Shown here: positions 52,850-64,000 of the stretch, one piece after another | How the letters are laid out: every line of letters begins with the position of its first letter | Position numbering within the stretch: position 1 is the first letter of the stretch | Assembly (NCBI GenBank): GCA_905147135.1 | Contig: LR990051.1 | Span: 3,248,463-3,312,462, forward strand | Length of the DNA: 64,000 bases | Direction of reading: 5' to 3' | DNA from: Blastobasis lacticolella | Taxonomy: Eukaryota > Arthropoda > Insecta > Lepidoptera > Blastobasidae | Notes under the pieces: generated by a model | The model's input: only the letters and a program-made list of their open reading frames with translations | What the model was told of the DNA's origin: nothing | Database searches by the model: none | Position numbers and translations under genes: made by a program

Positions 52850-54776
52850 TGTTTTTTAAAGGCTGAGAACTTTAAATTGAAATAAAACAAAGAAAAAATG
52901 ATTTAATATCCGTGAAACTAGCTTAATTGGGAAGATAATTTTATGGCATTTGTGTTTGAATATAATTTAGGCAACATGGCTTTTGTGACTGACACAGATA
53001 GCGCAATCTGGATAACTTATTTTCATACACTTTTTGCAACAATTACAGCCATATTTCGGTAATAACTAACTGAATGTTGTTTTCGATTGTCTCTGTTTAC
53101 ACATAGTAAAATGAATTGACATTGTTACTAGCGAGGACCTGTAATTGGCTTATTGATTGTAAAATAATATTTATTATGTTTTATATAGCTGTTGGTACTC
53201 CAATAAACAAAATAAATATCTCCAAAGACAATAATGTAATGGAGTTAGATCACACAATCTCCTAGCCAAGGTGAAATTATTTGTGATGTTCATTTGTTCC
53301 ACATACAAAATTTAGGCTGATGATTAATCTCATTTTTGGTTGAATGATAATGTTAATAAAGACACAACAGCCACATGACCGAAATATTATTCAAACAAAA
53401 ATGCTATGAAATTATCTTTCGAATAAAACTAGTTTCACTGATAAGAAATATTTTTTCTTTGTTTTATTCCAATTTAAAATCCTCTAAAAATACACCCTTT
53501 ACTAGTACATCAGTATTATCTATATGGATGGAGATAATTAATTATTAATGACCTCTTCTTCCTTAGTCTCCAGGAATTGTTAGTGTAACTCCGTCTGGCA
53601 TAAGGGTGGTAAAGGATTTCAATTTCGATTAACCTTCCTTTTTAAGCGAAACCCCTACTACTCATTACATACATTACATACATACTCATTCCTACCGCTG
53701 AAACTCTTCATTAGCCACAATCTACCTACAGTAACAACCCATAGAGCCCATTTATTTGCCCAGTATTAACCTCATTAAAATCGGAGTATTTATGAAATTA
53801 AAGACTGATTTGTAACGCCAGATATGAATGAGCGTAGGTATATGGAAAAATATGAGATGGGCGGTGGGATGCCCGTGAGTGTAGTTCAATGGTTTCAGAA
53901 ATTACTTAAAGAATTATTGCCACCTTCAATTTCCAAGCTTCCATTAACATCATGGTATTGCCAGACCGAGTTAGACTATGGTAGTCTGTAAATAAACAAA
54001 TAAAATGTACAAATGCAATAGAGGGAATAAATAAACCATACTTTTAGTAAATTAATAAGTTTATTTTGTATTTGTTAAATATTTACATAGCCTATTTAAT
54101 GCTCTAAATGTTTTAATTAATAAAATATGAAACTTAACCAACATTTTGCTTGATCACATTTTTTGCATAACTTCTAAATTAGTAGTATAATAATAGATTA
54201 CATGATTTCATTGCTATAACCCTATCAAAACTCCTATGTTACCAACAGCAATAAAATTTGCAACATAAATACATGATAAACAACATTAGTTATATTGAAG
54301 GCCTTGATAGATAACAATGATTTTTGAGTACTTAAAGGCAATTTCTAATTTGTAGTGCAACTTATATTACAACCAATGCATGTAATTGTGTGTTGCTTCC
54401 TTCCAAAGTCTTGAGCCAACACATTACTAAATAGTAATTTTTGAAACTTTAAATATAAATTGCACAATAAATTAGCAGACACTTGCATTATAAAAGTTTA
54501 TATTTTGCTATTGATTTGAAAAGGAGAAAACCCAGAAATTCCCGAGGCAGTGCAAATGAAATTTAGATCTTTATACATACATTTTAAATGCCAATTTCTA
54601 ATATTTGCCGCAGTAAGTAGCAAACACGAACAAAATATGCACAAAGCTAAATTAACCTTTGTTTGCACAGGGCTTGGGGTGGGGTATGGAGCCTGATTTT
54701 TCTCCTTTACAGAAACCATATTTATAAAAACCTTAATTTATAAATGCTAATAACTGTATTTTAAAACTGTAACTTT
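52850..54776. other. intergenic, nothing recognised
   Basis: AT-rich, with no repeat that I could match and no protein-like frame. Part could be 3' UTR of the GDAP2 gene on the minus strand, if its last exon lies to the left. Confidence 0.4.
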
Positions 54777-54778
54777 TA

Positions 54779-55213
54779 CGAGGGCAGTCCGATAAGTACT
54801 TAGCCCCACCGCCCGATGGCGCCATTATCGTAAGAGAAATTTACCATCGTGTAGTCATAGCCTCCTTCATCTTACGAAGGAGGCTATGGTGTAGTACATC
54901 GTGCGCGAGATAGCTAAGACAGTAGGCATCTCAAAAGACCGCGTGGGTCATATCCTGCATGAAATATTGGGCATGAGAAAGCTGTCGGCTCGATGGGTGC
55001 CGCGTTTGCTCACTCCGGACAACAAGCGCATCCGTGAGACCACTTCAGGGCAGTGTTTGACACTGTTTAAGCGCAATCCGAAGGAGTTTCTGCGTCGTTT
55101 CGTGACCGTCGACGAAACATGGATTCACTGGTACACACCAGAGACCAAGGAACTCACTTTTCCAAAATTTTCGTTTTTCTTTTGTAGGCTAAGTACTTAT
55201 CGGACCACCCTCG
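54779..55213 (+). mobile_element. internally deleted mariner transposon
   Basis: 435 bases flanked by TA on both sides. Its 27-base TIRs (CGAGGGCAGTCCGATAAGTA at the left; the right end reads CGAGGGTGGTCCGATAAGTA when complemented) differ at two or three positions. The plus strand, from 54901, reads a mariner transposase piece: IAKTVGISKDRVGHILHE (helix-turn-helix region) to RFVTVDETWIHWYTPETKE, with the first catalytic aspartate. The other two catalytic aspartates and the C-terminus are deleted, and the frame has no start codon of its own. A 13-base hairpin (CATAGCCTCCTTC and complement, 54856-54888) replaces the N-terminal region. It cannot make transposase but could be moved by a full-length relative. 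Confidence 0.9.
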
Positions 55214-55215
55214 TA

Positions 55216-58200
55216 TTTACACACAATCCAAAGATCACTAGCCCGGTCACACATATTGCAAGTTTCCTACTTTATTGTAATATTACTAATAAACAACAGG
55301 GTGGCACATTTAATTATGTTCACATTACTTTAAAATATACTGTCTGTCATTGAATCTCACTTGCTTTCCACAAATGGTACAGCCAAGCTAGAAACAAGCT
55401 AACCCGAAGTGATGAACAAGCTATAATGGGTCTAATTTCTTGAGACCCATGATCTATGTCCTTGCGGCATAGTATATCAACAACTAAGTACAAAAATATT
55501 GCCAGAGGTTTTTATGTACCTCTAATATTATTGGAAAAGAAAACTATCACACTTGTTGAATTGGCATACACTTTGCTAACACCGGATTCAACAGATATAT
55601 TCCCATATAAGTTTCTTTTCTGTCAAAACAGACTATGTCCTTAACTTATTGTGATAAGTATAATGTAGGAAAAAAACCGGACGATCATCAAACCTCTACG
55701 ACAGCGTAGACGACGCCCTATAATATGTGCTGCAGACCTAGCACTGTTGGCAGTGTTAAATTCACTCTTTTGACTACACTCACTCAATCCGCATAAACTA
55801 CAAAATACACAATCATTAGGCTCAAATATTACAGTTGCAAATATGTGCTAACAATATATTATATCCATAGGCCAACTGCCTTTTAATTCATACATTATAG
55901 GTTTTCAAGTTTTATGCTGGTGATAGGGATTTCAAAACTTTTTTAAATTGCTCACAGACCTTTGACTTATTGGTGTAATTTAACTTTATTGTTGGTGTCA
56001 TGGTTAGTCTTATTAATACTTTTATTAGGTAAAATCCGAAACCAATTTTCATTAAGGTTGACCAAATTCATGTTATATTTTATTTGGGTATCCACGTCCC
56101 GTTATGAATTTCATTCAATTAAAATTAAATTAAAGCCTGATAAACCAATTGAATTTAAAGTCTGCAAAAATGTGCTTAGAAGCTACACAACAATTTATTA
56201 AGTTGTAAAAAGTAAATTAACATCTAATTGAAATTGAAGCACTCTACAATAATGATTAATTACCGTAGATTGTGCGCAGAGAAAGGCTTTCCCTTTAAGT
56301 ACGTACTTCGGATTTCTTTTCAAATTGACTACTAAAGTAGGCAATTATTTCATTGTGGATAAAAAGCACCAGTGTTTAACAAAGTTTCCATTGGAGATCA
56401 AACATTTTAAGCCAATATCAATTATCAAGCAACTTTCAGCATATAACGGTTACAAATAGCAATATCTTTCACCTTAGTCTAGTAAATATGCGTTCTATCG
56501 CATGTTTCACAACATTTATGTAAAAAATAAAGCATTCCTTTAACGCTAAACAAATTACCCTGTCACAGGAACAACTTCAAGACGTGAAAATATGAAACAT
56601 GATTGTTACTGAGACTAGAGTAAAATTACTTTAAAAATCTGTATAGATAAGATTAATAAATAGGCATATTTCATTATAAGATTTTAAAGTTTAAACAAAA
56701 CCACCTAAAGTTATCAATTATCATATAGATAGATACTTCATTGTAACAATTTTTTAACAGATATGAACAACTGACTGTGGCAGCAACATTATACACGAGT
56801 TACGGAAGGTATGAAACAATGCTGTCATTGACAACATGATTCATATTCAGGTTTAATTGTAATAAATATCCGGAAACGGACAACGTTGCCACTGCTGCCC
56901 ATAACATTATCTTCGACTATCCTACCAGTAAAATATAAATATATAATATTTTTAAAGTCACAAAATAGCACACATAAAACTTGAATCAACAACGAATCAC
57001 AGGTATTTCAAATATATAAACTTAATACATTACCTCTACACCCAGTGTACGTTCGTACACTGCTAAAATATCTAAATATTTATATGTAAAAAAGTAACAC
57101 CTGAAAAGGTGGAATGAATATTAGAGAATGGGGTTTTGTATAGTATAAAGCATTTATAGAAAGGACGTTGAAAGTACGTTAACAATACGATATAACTACC
57201 TAATTAATATAAAATGCACCACTAATACTAATTATACACAATATAATATTTCAACAATTTTTGATTCCGCTGGAATTGACACCGTATATCATTTGTCGCA
57301 ATGATTTATTGTGTAAATACAGCGAAACACGAAACAGTGACCCAATATTTATGAACACCATTATTTTAATAAGCGGCAATCTTCGTGAGCATTTTTACGT
57401 GGCGGGGGAAGGTATGCGCTGTTACACTTGTATATAAAGTCCCTACTGCGCTGTCACGCGACTCGTTCAGGAAAATTGCCGTTACCTATATAACTCAGTA
57501 TAAAAAAATCGGTGCCTAACAAGGAGAAGTGGCTCAAAGCCTCGTAACGTTTCATATTGTATACCTTTGCAATCGGCTTGGAATATTTAATTTGTTCTGC
57601 CAATAACTTTGCTGATTGTCCGTCGAATGGTAAAAAAAGTTTTTGTAATAAATATTATATAATATTATGGAGAATTAAGTACAGTTTTCAATTTAATTTT
57701 TTTTAAATAACAATTATTGATTTATCTTTTGAATAAAAGTAAAAAAATAACTGGCTGGCTGATTTTATCAGCAAAGTAGTGATGGCACAATGTAACTTTT
57801 TGTTAACAGACTTAATTCTAATTCAACAGCGGAGATGCGTTTTACGTGCTACTCGTGTCTGGTTGGAAGTAATGCAATCCGTTTATCTGCAACAAAGGAA
57901 GAAAAATAAAACAATTAAAATAGCTGTATTGTACTTGGCCACGGTCGACGCACACTTGGCCATATAGAATTTCAATTACGGTAGAGGCCTTTTCCGACGA
58001 TAGGAACTGGATTAAATCAGGGTATTGAACATGTCTTGGTCTTGTCCAAATTTATGCCGAGATCTAAAGTCACTTTTCGCGTGTCTATGTCTGTTTTTTG
58101 ATGCGGTTTACATTACCATTTAGAGAATTTCATTCGGGTGGTTTATATGTATGATACATGCATATTATAATAGAGAAAACCCGGGAACACCACAGAAATC

Positions 58201-58302
58201 AAAACAAGATAAATAGAAAAATAGTAAGTAAATAATGCCTTGTGCGCGTGACGTTGCTAGTTTACTTGGTAACCAACCTGAGTTATTGCGCAGGAGTTAT
58301 GA
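55216..58302. other. intergenic, nothing recognised
   Basis: AT-rich. Short frames of 60-80 codons look random. If the GDAP2 homologue has a further 3' exon it could be here, but I could not identify one. Confidence 0.4.
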
Positions 58303-58640
58303 AGGATCGTCAGTGGCTGAGTGGTAACGGTATCCGACTCGCAAGCGAAAGGTACCGGGTTCTAATCCCACTGCCGCCATGTACTAATGACTCTTCTGAG
58401 TTATGTATATAAGTTGAATGCTAACCGATGCTCTTACGGTGAAGGAAAACGTCGTGATGAAACCTGCACATTCAGGTAACTGAATGTGTTACCAGATTCA
58501 ATCTGGTCAGGTTCCCCTGGTAGCAGGGTCACGAGGTGAGATGGCAGTTGCTCCACTGTAATTACCATAACTGCCAAATCCTGGATCATGGTCCAGGCCG
58601 ACCCCGGGCCCTCGTGCGCGATACACAATCAGGATATTAA
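58303..58640 (+). mobile_element. tRNA-derived SINE (family B), plus orientation
   Basis: A box TGGCTGAGTGG at 58313-58323, B box GGGTTCTAATCCC near 58358, the body with CATTCAGGTAACTGAATGTG, and an end at GGATATTAACGCC. It lies antisense to, and just downstream of, the last recognised GDAP2 exon. Confidence 0.8.
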
Positions 58641-58803
58641 CGCCAAAATGATTATAAGTACAGTTACGCGCAGTAGTGGTCGAGGTTCTCGATAGTTTGA
58701 CGTCCCACATGGCATTCCGCACTGATTTCTGTGTTATCCTCATGGGATACGGGCGTGTGTGAATGTGTATGTCTTTATGTATGTGATTGTGTATGGCACC
58801 CAC

Positions 58804-58947
58804 CGTCATATCGTACTCGGTGACGAAGGCTGGCAGCTCGAGCTGGTCTCGCGCGATCGCCGCATGAAGATACTCAACGCCGGGCAGAGAATGCACCTTT
58901 GCCTTGATCGCCGGCGCCATGAACGTCGTGAACCACCACGTCATCAT
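58804..58947 (-). CDS. GDAP2: GDAP2 exon, left end uncertain
   Basis: Acceptor CCCCAG. 48 conserved codons, MMTWWFTTFMAP to EYDMT, then GTGGGT. If not spliced there, the frame stays open to 58507. Confidence 0.85.
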
Positions 58948-61900
58948 CTGGGGAGGAAGGGACCATTGCATTTTTTTTTGTTTTATACAACTAAGGTGGA
59001 AAAAAAGCTTACGGCCTGACTGATGGTAAGCAGTCAGCGCAGCCTATGGGCGTTTGCAATACCAGTAGGCTAATTATGTAAAGTCGTTCCCAACAATTCT
59101 CTGATTTCAATTATTGTGTGGCGACATCTATCGCTCTACTGCTCCAATAGGGAAGACTCAACGATACTCACATTACGAGTACACGAACACAAGATTGGCA
59201 AGCATCCGCACATAGATGGCGCTAACCGTCCTACATAGCGCTAGAGAAATGTGCCAACTTCCACGGCATATATACAACTTCCGACGATCAACTGTCGGGC
59301 CTTTGGTCCCCTGGTCACAACACCCGGCCAGGTGGGTAATTACCCAAAACCTTCTCACCATCTTCGCTTGCCAACATTGGCGGCTACCTTATCCCTGCAC
59401 CGCCAAAATTTAAATTGATGCGGTTCCGTATTATCGATTTCATAGGATCAGTTGTTAAAAAAGTTCCATTGCAATAAACTGAAACTATTCAATCGATTAT
59501 AAGTAATCGCAAAAGTAACGATTTCAATCATTGAAATCGGAGAATTGTTGGCAACAGGGTTACGTAATAAGCTTACAGGTGCATCACCCACGCATTGGCC
59601 GCCGTCCAACAGCGTAAAGTATGTTTCAATAGAAAAATATGCAAAAGTAAAACACGACAACGATAAGTGAAGCAAAGACATTTAGTAGAAAGAAATTCGT
59701 ACTTTGACCTGTTACTACAAATCTCTGTTGCTGCCGCGTAAATATATTTGGATCGCGGTCGCACTGAGTCGCGTCCTTGAATCGCGCGATTCAAGGACAC
59801 AAGACAGGTCAATGTACAAATTTCTTTCTACTAAACATCTTTGCTTTAATAACTAGACTTATTTAAATTTGGATTGTGGTGTTCTACTATTGTCATTTTC
59901 TATTAAAAAGTACCTACTTTAGAGCACAGGCGGATGCTAGACACTTGATATTTGATCTTGGAGCACGATTTTTATCGAGTGTGTTGAACTATGGATCGTG
60001 ATACGGATCACAGGATTTCTTGACAATAAGAAATTCACGATAAATATCGAACGTGTAGTATTCGCCATAGTGCCATCTCCTTCCATCTCGATAATAATTC
60101 TCTTGATTAAAATAGTAGTGTTTGGCTGCGATATTCTTTAAGGTGGAGATACTTCCACAGTCGGGTGACTCCAATTCCAACGTTATACCCAGGTAGTGTA
60201 TACTTGGAATTGGAGTCACTCTGGAGAATAAAAAGTCAGTTTAGTTAGATTACTAATACAATAAGTATAGACTTACCTTAGTCCAGAATGTCGGATGAAT
60301 GATGTAAAACGCTTTCAGGTTTTTCTTATATCTGAAACGGATGGAACATAATATTAGGAATCTGCAGATGGATTCTTAGATTAAATTATTTCTAAATGCG
60401 AATATGTTGGTTGACAGTTTGACACACAAGCATATGGACGGATCTACTATGATAAATAGTTATGGAGTAGAATTGCGCAAGGATACTCGCGTGTTGTAGA
60501 TCTGTATTATTTAAAAAAATTAAATAATACATTTATTTTAGTTGAGAGCTGAGTAATCAACAGCTAGCGGTATATCCAACTTAACTAGCCACCTATTTTC
60601 ACGAGTTTTTTGGTTGCCACACATTGGTTTTGGTACGGTACAATGCGACTGATATTGTTAGTGTAGAGGCAGACGGACTATTACTTCCGTAGACCAGCCC
60701 TAGATTATCAAAATTAGCCCTCTAAAAAGAGGCAGTAGCGTTGAGTATTTTACCTGCGATCACCAAATTTGACTGATCGACTTAGTCAAAACTAGTACAA
60801 GATGAGCTAGCGCCACTGTAGACGCGCATAGCAATATTAGCTCTTTTTATACAGGACTTAGGTACGTCGATATCTGTACAATGTTGAACAGGTTGGCGCT
60901 ACATTTTACTCTGCTGGACACCCTCCCTCATCGTAAGTACCCTCGCTTTGGTTATGTAGCACCAATAGCTTTACTTCGGCGCTAGATGGCGCTGTGTAAA
61001 TTCGTCCAGGCATATTATTATTACTATAGTTGTACAGATCTAAGAAGCCCATTTTCACAGGTGACATCAGTTCCTTGTGTGCACGACATAAATTTCATTT
61101 TCTGTAATGCACATTTTCTATAATAGATGATGAACCTTACATCGTGGCCACAAGGAAACGATGGCACCTGTCAAAATGGGCTTCTTAGAACTCGACAACA
61201 AACTCAAAAAAACAACTTAATATCTAGTAACAGTACGTCGTACTCACTTGTAAGGCAGCACGGTGTACACCTCCTTGAGCCAGGAGAACGGCGGATGGTT
61301 CCCCGCGGAGGCGAGCGTGTGGAAGTACGCGATCACGTAGTCGCCGCGGACTATCGGCTCCAGCAGCTTTATCAGGTACAACAGCGCCTGGGGACCGGGG
61401 GAAGGGGGCATTTAAATTTCTTTTATCAAGCTAGGGTGGCAACGGCTCGTCGGATGGTAAGCAGTTACCGATGTGACTTGCGGATCAGAGACGTGGTGCC
61501 TCATGAAGGGCCTCATAAGAAGGTTCAGGATCACGATACGGTGAGCTTTGGAAATGACCGGAGTTTCTCTAGGTAAGTGATCCGTAACAGAACTTCGATC
61601 AACGACAGAAGCGTAATACTGAAGTGGCAATGAGCTATCGCGGCGTGGGATGGCACTCCACGAGATGGATGGACGGGACGACCTTGTAAAGGTCCGATGC
61701 CCGGGTGCCGATGTGTGAGGCACAAATTCGATCGGTGTAGAAGGCGTGGGGGAGGCCTATGTATGATAATGAAAGACAGAAAGATTTCTTGTATAACAGA
61801 AGAAGGATGATATACGAAAAACACCGGTCAAATGCGAGTCGAAGTACCATAAACAATAACAGATTTTGATGCCAGACCAACATGTAATTTGTAAACCTTG

Positions 61901-63006
61901 TAGCGCGAGACCGACAGACGCTTGACCAGACAGACAGACAGCGGAGGCATAAAAAGCCGTTATACTGGAATAGTATTCGATCACGATATTCGTAAAACTG
62001 GAATACTAAAATCCAGCGAGTATTGCATGCCCTGCTTCAGATTTAGGTAGGTACTGAAAGCGGTCTCTACGGTACTCAGCGGTAACCTCGTATATAAACT
62101 TTTCAGATCGTTGATTCGTTGTCACAGCGAAGAATTATATTAGAGGTCACATTATAGGTGGGCAACGCACTGATGACGCCCCCGGGTGTTGTCAATTTAT
62201 TGTGCCGGTGTTGCCGGTCTATTACCTATAGGTAGTTGTGACCAGCAGCGGTACCGCCCATCTCCGATCGTACGCCGCCATTTTGATGCAATGAGGAGTT
62301 TTCCAGTAGGTATCTAAAGCATTCCTAACCACTCACTAGATGGCGCCCCGACAATTTTGGTAATTGATAATCGCTTGAAATATATTCTTAGCAAAGAGGA
62401 TATAAACACCGGGTACGTTGTATTGGATAATATTGTATTTATCAATAGTTTTTAACCATTTTAGAGGTTGTAATAAATTATTACAAACAGAACAAACATC
62501 AATTTGACTGAGTCAATTCGTTTTATGGATACTAGGATCAAGAATGGACGCAATACAAATAACAGATAATATGAAAGGTTTGTATTAAAATACATTTCGT
62601 TGAACCTTTTGTTAAAAAATTACCAAAATTGTAGGAGCGCCATCTATTGATGCTTTTTGAAACCAATTGACAATACCTACTGGAAAACTCCTCATTGAGT
62701 TTAAACAAATTGCAGCAAGATCGCTCTGGCTTGTTGCGATTGGTCCACTCAATTGCATCAAGATGGCGGCGTACTATCGGAGATCGGCTGTACGGCTGCA
62801 GACCAGACCTGCTTGTGTACCGATTGCCATAAAAAAGCAATCTCCCCCTCACCTTGTCGAGGTCGATATCCCCGATGGGGAACCACTTCCCGATGAAGAC
62901 CACGACGGGCCGCCCGAGCCGGTCCACGCCGCTCTGGTACAGGCAGCCGATGCCCGACACCGAGGACAGGTCTTCGGTGTGCGCACGGCGCAAGAGACGC
63001 TCGTAT
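58804..63006 (-). CDS. GDAP2: GDAP2 homologue, CRAL-TRIO C-terminal part (5' end outside window)
   Basis: Four exons, 63006-62853, 61387-61248, 60331-60277 and 58947-58804, join in frame and match the C-terminal half of ganglioside-induced differentiation-associated protein 2. The family has an N-terminal macro domain, which must lie beyond the right edge, and this C-terminal CRAL-TRIO (SEC14-like) domain. Visible blocks are YERLLRRAHTEDLSSVSGIG, GRPVVVFIGKWFP, LYLIKLLEPIVRGDYVIAYF, LPYKYKKNLKAFYIIHPTFW and MMTWWFTTFMAPAIKAKVHS to VTEYDMT. Its biochemical role is not settled, though the domain type suggests binding of a lipid or other hydrophobic ligand. The 3' end is uncertain. The conserved part ends at a donor-like GTGGGT (58803); reading on gives a non-conserved tail to a stop at 58507 that runs into an antisense SINE. 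A further exon to the left is more likely. Confidence 0.9.
58970..59065 (+). mobile_element. LINE 3' fragment (family E)
   Basis: A T-run, then ACTAAGGTGGAAAAAAAGCT and CTGATGGTAAGCAGTCAGCG. Same family as 25736-25915. It begins about 20 bases from the GDAP2 exon acceptor. Confidence 0.6.
59671..59848. mobile_element. foldback element with nested palindrome
   Basis: Outer arms of about 43 bases: AGCAAAGACATTTAGTAGAA to TTTGACCTGT, mirrored at 59805-59848. Inside, 59773-59798 is a perfect 26-base palindrome (half-site GTCCTTGAATCGC). Confidence 0.8.
60165..60219. repeat. hairpin in GDAP2 intron
   Basis: GTGACTCCAATTCCAA and the exact complement TTGGAATTGGAGTCAC, with a 23-base loop, 58 bases from the 55-base exon. 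Confidence 0.8.
60277..60331 (-). CDS. GDAP2: GDAP2 exon (55 bases)
   Basis: Acceptor TTTCAG, donor GTAAGT. Encodes YKKNLKAFYIIHPTFWTK. Too short for a length-based search, but it exactly bridges its neighbours in frame. Confidence 0.93.
60956..61026 (+). mobile_element. SINE family C tail only
   Basis: GTAGCACCAATAGCTTTACT, then CTAGATGGCGCTGTGTAAAT and a TATTATTATTA end: the last third of the SINE at 26577-26820. Confidence 0.65.
61248..61387 (-). CDS. GDAP2: GDAP2 exon
   Basis: Acceptor CCCCAG, donor GTGAGT. Encodes ALLYLIKLLEPIVRGDYVIA to EVYTVLPYK. Confidence 0.93.
61425..61800 (+). mobile_element. LINE 3' remnants
   Basis: 61425-61480 is family E (GATGGTAAGCAGTTACCGAT). 61590-61800 is a decayed ORF2 C-terminus in several frames (KWQ, GRPC, EAYV-like pieces), related to 30100-30470. 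Confidence 0.5.
62262..62786. mobile_element. foldback element in GDAP2 intron, arms 110-170 bases
   Basis: Left arm 62262-62373 (TACGCCGCCATTTTGATGCA, GAGGAGTTTTCCAGTAGGTA, GACAATTTTGGTAATTG); right arm 62613-62786 is the complement, with about 67 extra bases. Its right end lies 66 bases from the exon at 62853. Confidence 0.8.
62853..63006 (-). CDS. GDAP2: GDAP2 exon (first one in the window)
   Basis: Acceptor CCACAG, donor GTGAGG. Encodes YERLLRRAHTEDLSSVSGIG to DIDLDK; one base is carried over from an exon outside or further right. Confidence 0.93.
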
Positions 63007-63849
63007 CTGTGGATGGAAAGGGTTGAGAGTTAAGATTGGTCGTTGTTCAGGCGGCTGTCAATTATCGTCTTCGGCAGAATTGGTATATCGGTGGTTGTTC
63101 GATATAAGAAGCGTTACCTGTAAGACTATACTGATCTCAATGTTGAAGATTATTAGATAAAATATGACCAATGTTTCTAGCCAAAGATTTGTTAGCCACA
63201 GAACAAATAATAAGTGTCAATACAATAATTGTTTGGCGATCAATCGGAAAAGTTCGTTAGCACGGCGCAAAGTCGTTAAATCTGTGTTTAAATATTTGAC
63301 GTTGAAGACAAAACAAACGATCATGATAGAATATTTTTGTCTCCATTGCCAGTATCCATCTACCTAGAAAAACAACGAATTCCTATTCAATAAATTACAC
63401 ACCTCTGTAAATATACCGTAAATAATTGCCAAGTCAAGGCAGACTATTTCGATAGTTATAGCCAACACAATAGCCAAAATCAACACACTCGAACCTATAA
63501 GCTTATTCTATCAAAATGTCGGGAAAAATGAAACCTAAAAAATATCAAAGTAGATGTCCAACTTGACACACGTAGAACACCCCACCAAGGGTCCTCACCG
63601 CGACACGGGGCCACGGCCGAGAGCCCTTGACTAGGGTTGCCCATTTGCCAACCGTCCCGTAATGTATTTTTGCGGATGGGACTTTAAATGTCTCGCTTTA
63701 TGGTAAACTGTACCAAGTTAGACTGAAATTTCGTTCAAATACAATAAGAGTACTGCGTGGCGCGATGCATCCAAGCACGGATGACTGTCGGGTTAGCGAC
63801 AGCGGCTTCAAATTTTTTGTCAATATTTACTGCGAAGTTTATTTCAAAT
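63007..63849. other. GDAP2 intron, nothing recognised
   Basis: Upstream intron of the partial GDAP2 gene. No further exon was identified before the window ends. Confidence 0.5.
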
Positions 63850-64000
63850 TGTGGTCATCTTAGCGTTAATATCGTGGTTGTGCTCTCGCGCACGAGGGCC
63901 CGAGGTCCGCCTTGACCATGATCCAGGATTTGGCAGATCAGGTGGAGCGACTGCCATCTGACCTCCGTGACCCTGTTAACAGGGGAACCTGGCCAAATTG
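63850..64000 (-). mobile_element. tRNA-derived SINE (family B), 3' part, cut by window end
   Basis: GCGTTAATATCGTGGTTG, GGTCCGCCTTGACCATGATC and CATCTGACCTCCGTGACCCT, in the same order as 40390-40505. Confidence 0.75.

Noticed and set aside
54901..55353. 150-codon frame as a host gene
   Set aside because: It is a mariner transposase fragment that reads out of the element's right end; the methionine at the start is not an ATG.
1..64000. A defence, biosynthetic or viral gene cluster
   Set aside because: All coding genes are conserved eukaryotic housekeeping genes with no shared pathway; nothing viral was recognised beyond ordinary transposons.

Overview
This is a piece of a lepidopteran (moth or butterfly) nuclear genome. 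The genes are split by GT-AG introns and encode ordinary animal housekeeping proteins. They sit in AT-rich DNA full of repeats typical of Lepidoptera: tRNA-derived SINEs with a tail ending in TATTTATTTA, 3' ends of LINE retrotransposons, foldback MITEs, and a mariner remnant. The species cannot be named from the sequence. No prokaryotic feature, rRNA gene, functional tRNA gene or CRISPR array was seen.

Layout, left to right. 1-3.9 kb: repeat-rich intergenic DNA. 4018-9323 (+): a secreted alpha-carbonic anhydrase in five exons. 9.3-13 kb: intergenic DNA with nested foldback elements and old duplications. 14353-13066 (-): V-ATPase subunit F in four exons. 14.4-17.6 kb: the region between two divergent genes, carrying a direct duplication. 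17614-49572 (+): CDC40/PRP17, a spliceosomal WD40 protein, in eleven exons that join without a frame error into 576 residues; intron 10 alone is 19.3 kb. 51277-49697 (-): an uninterrupted, very GC-rich 5-aminolevulinate synthase gene that meets CDC40 tail to tail with 124 bp between stop codons. 52084-52794 (+): PIG-F, a GPI-anchor synthesis protein, in one exon. 63006 to about 58804 (-): the C-terminal CRAL-TRIO part of a GDAP2 homologue, whose 5' exons lie beyond the right edge.

The genes are functionally unrelated: CO2 hydration, proton pumping, splicing, haem synthesis, GPI-anchor transfer and an uncharacterised lipid-binding-type protein. The arrangement is a normal gene neighbourhood, not an operon or a cassette.

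The most unusual structure is inside CDC40. Two exon/intron boundaries have been copied in tandem into the adjoining introns. The 3' end of exon 5, with its splice donor, forms a minisatellite of about 109 bp whose extra copies have lost the GT. The acceptor and first 22 bases of exon 8 are repeated four times with a SINE tail. One exon-8 decoy keeps acceptor and frame and runs into a 2.5 kb TIR transposon that supplies a stop codon and an overlapping AATAAA, so a truncated splice form is possible. Intron 10 also holds a 400 bp inverted duplication and a foldback element present with and without its hairpin tip.
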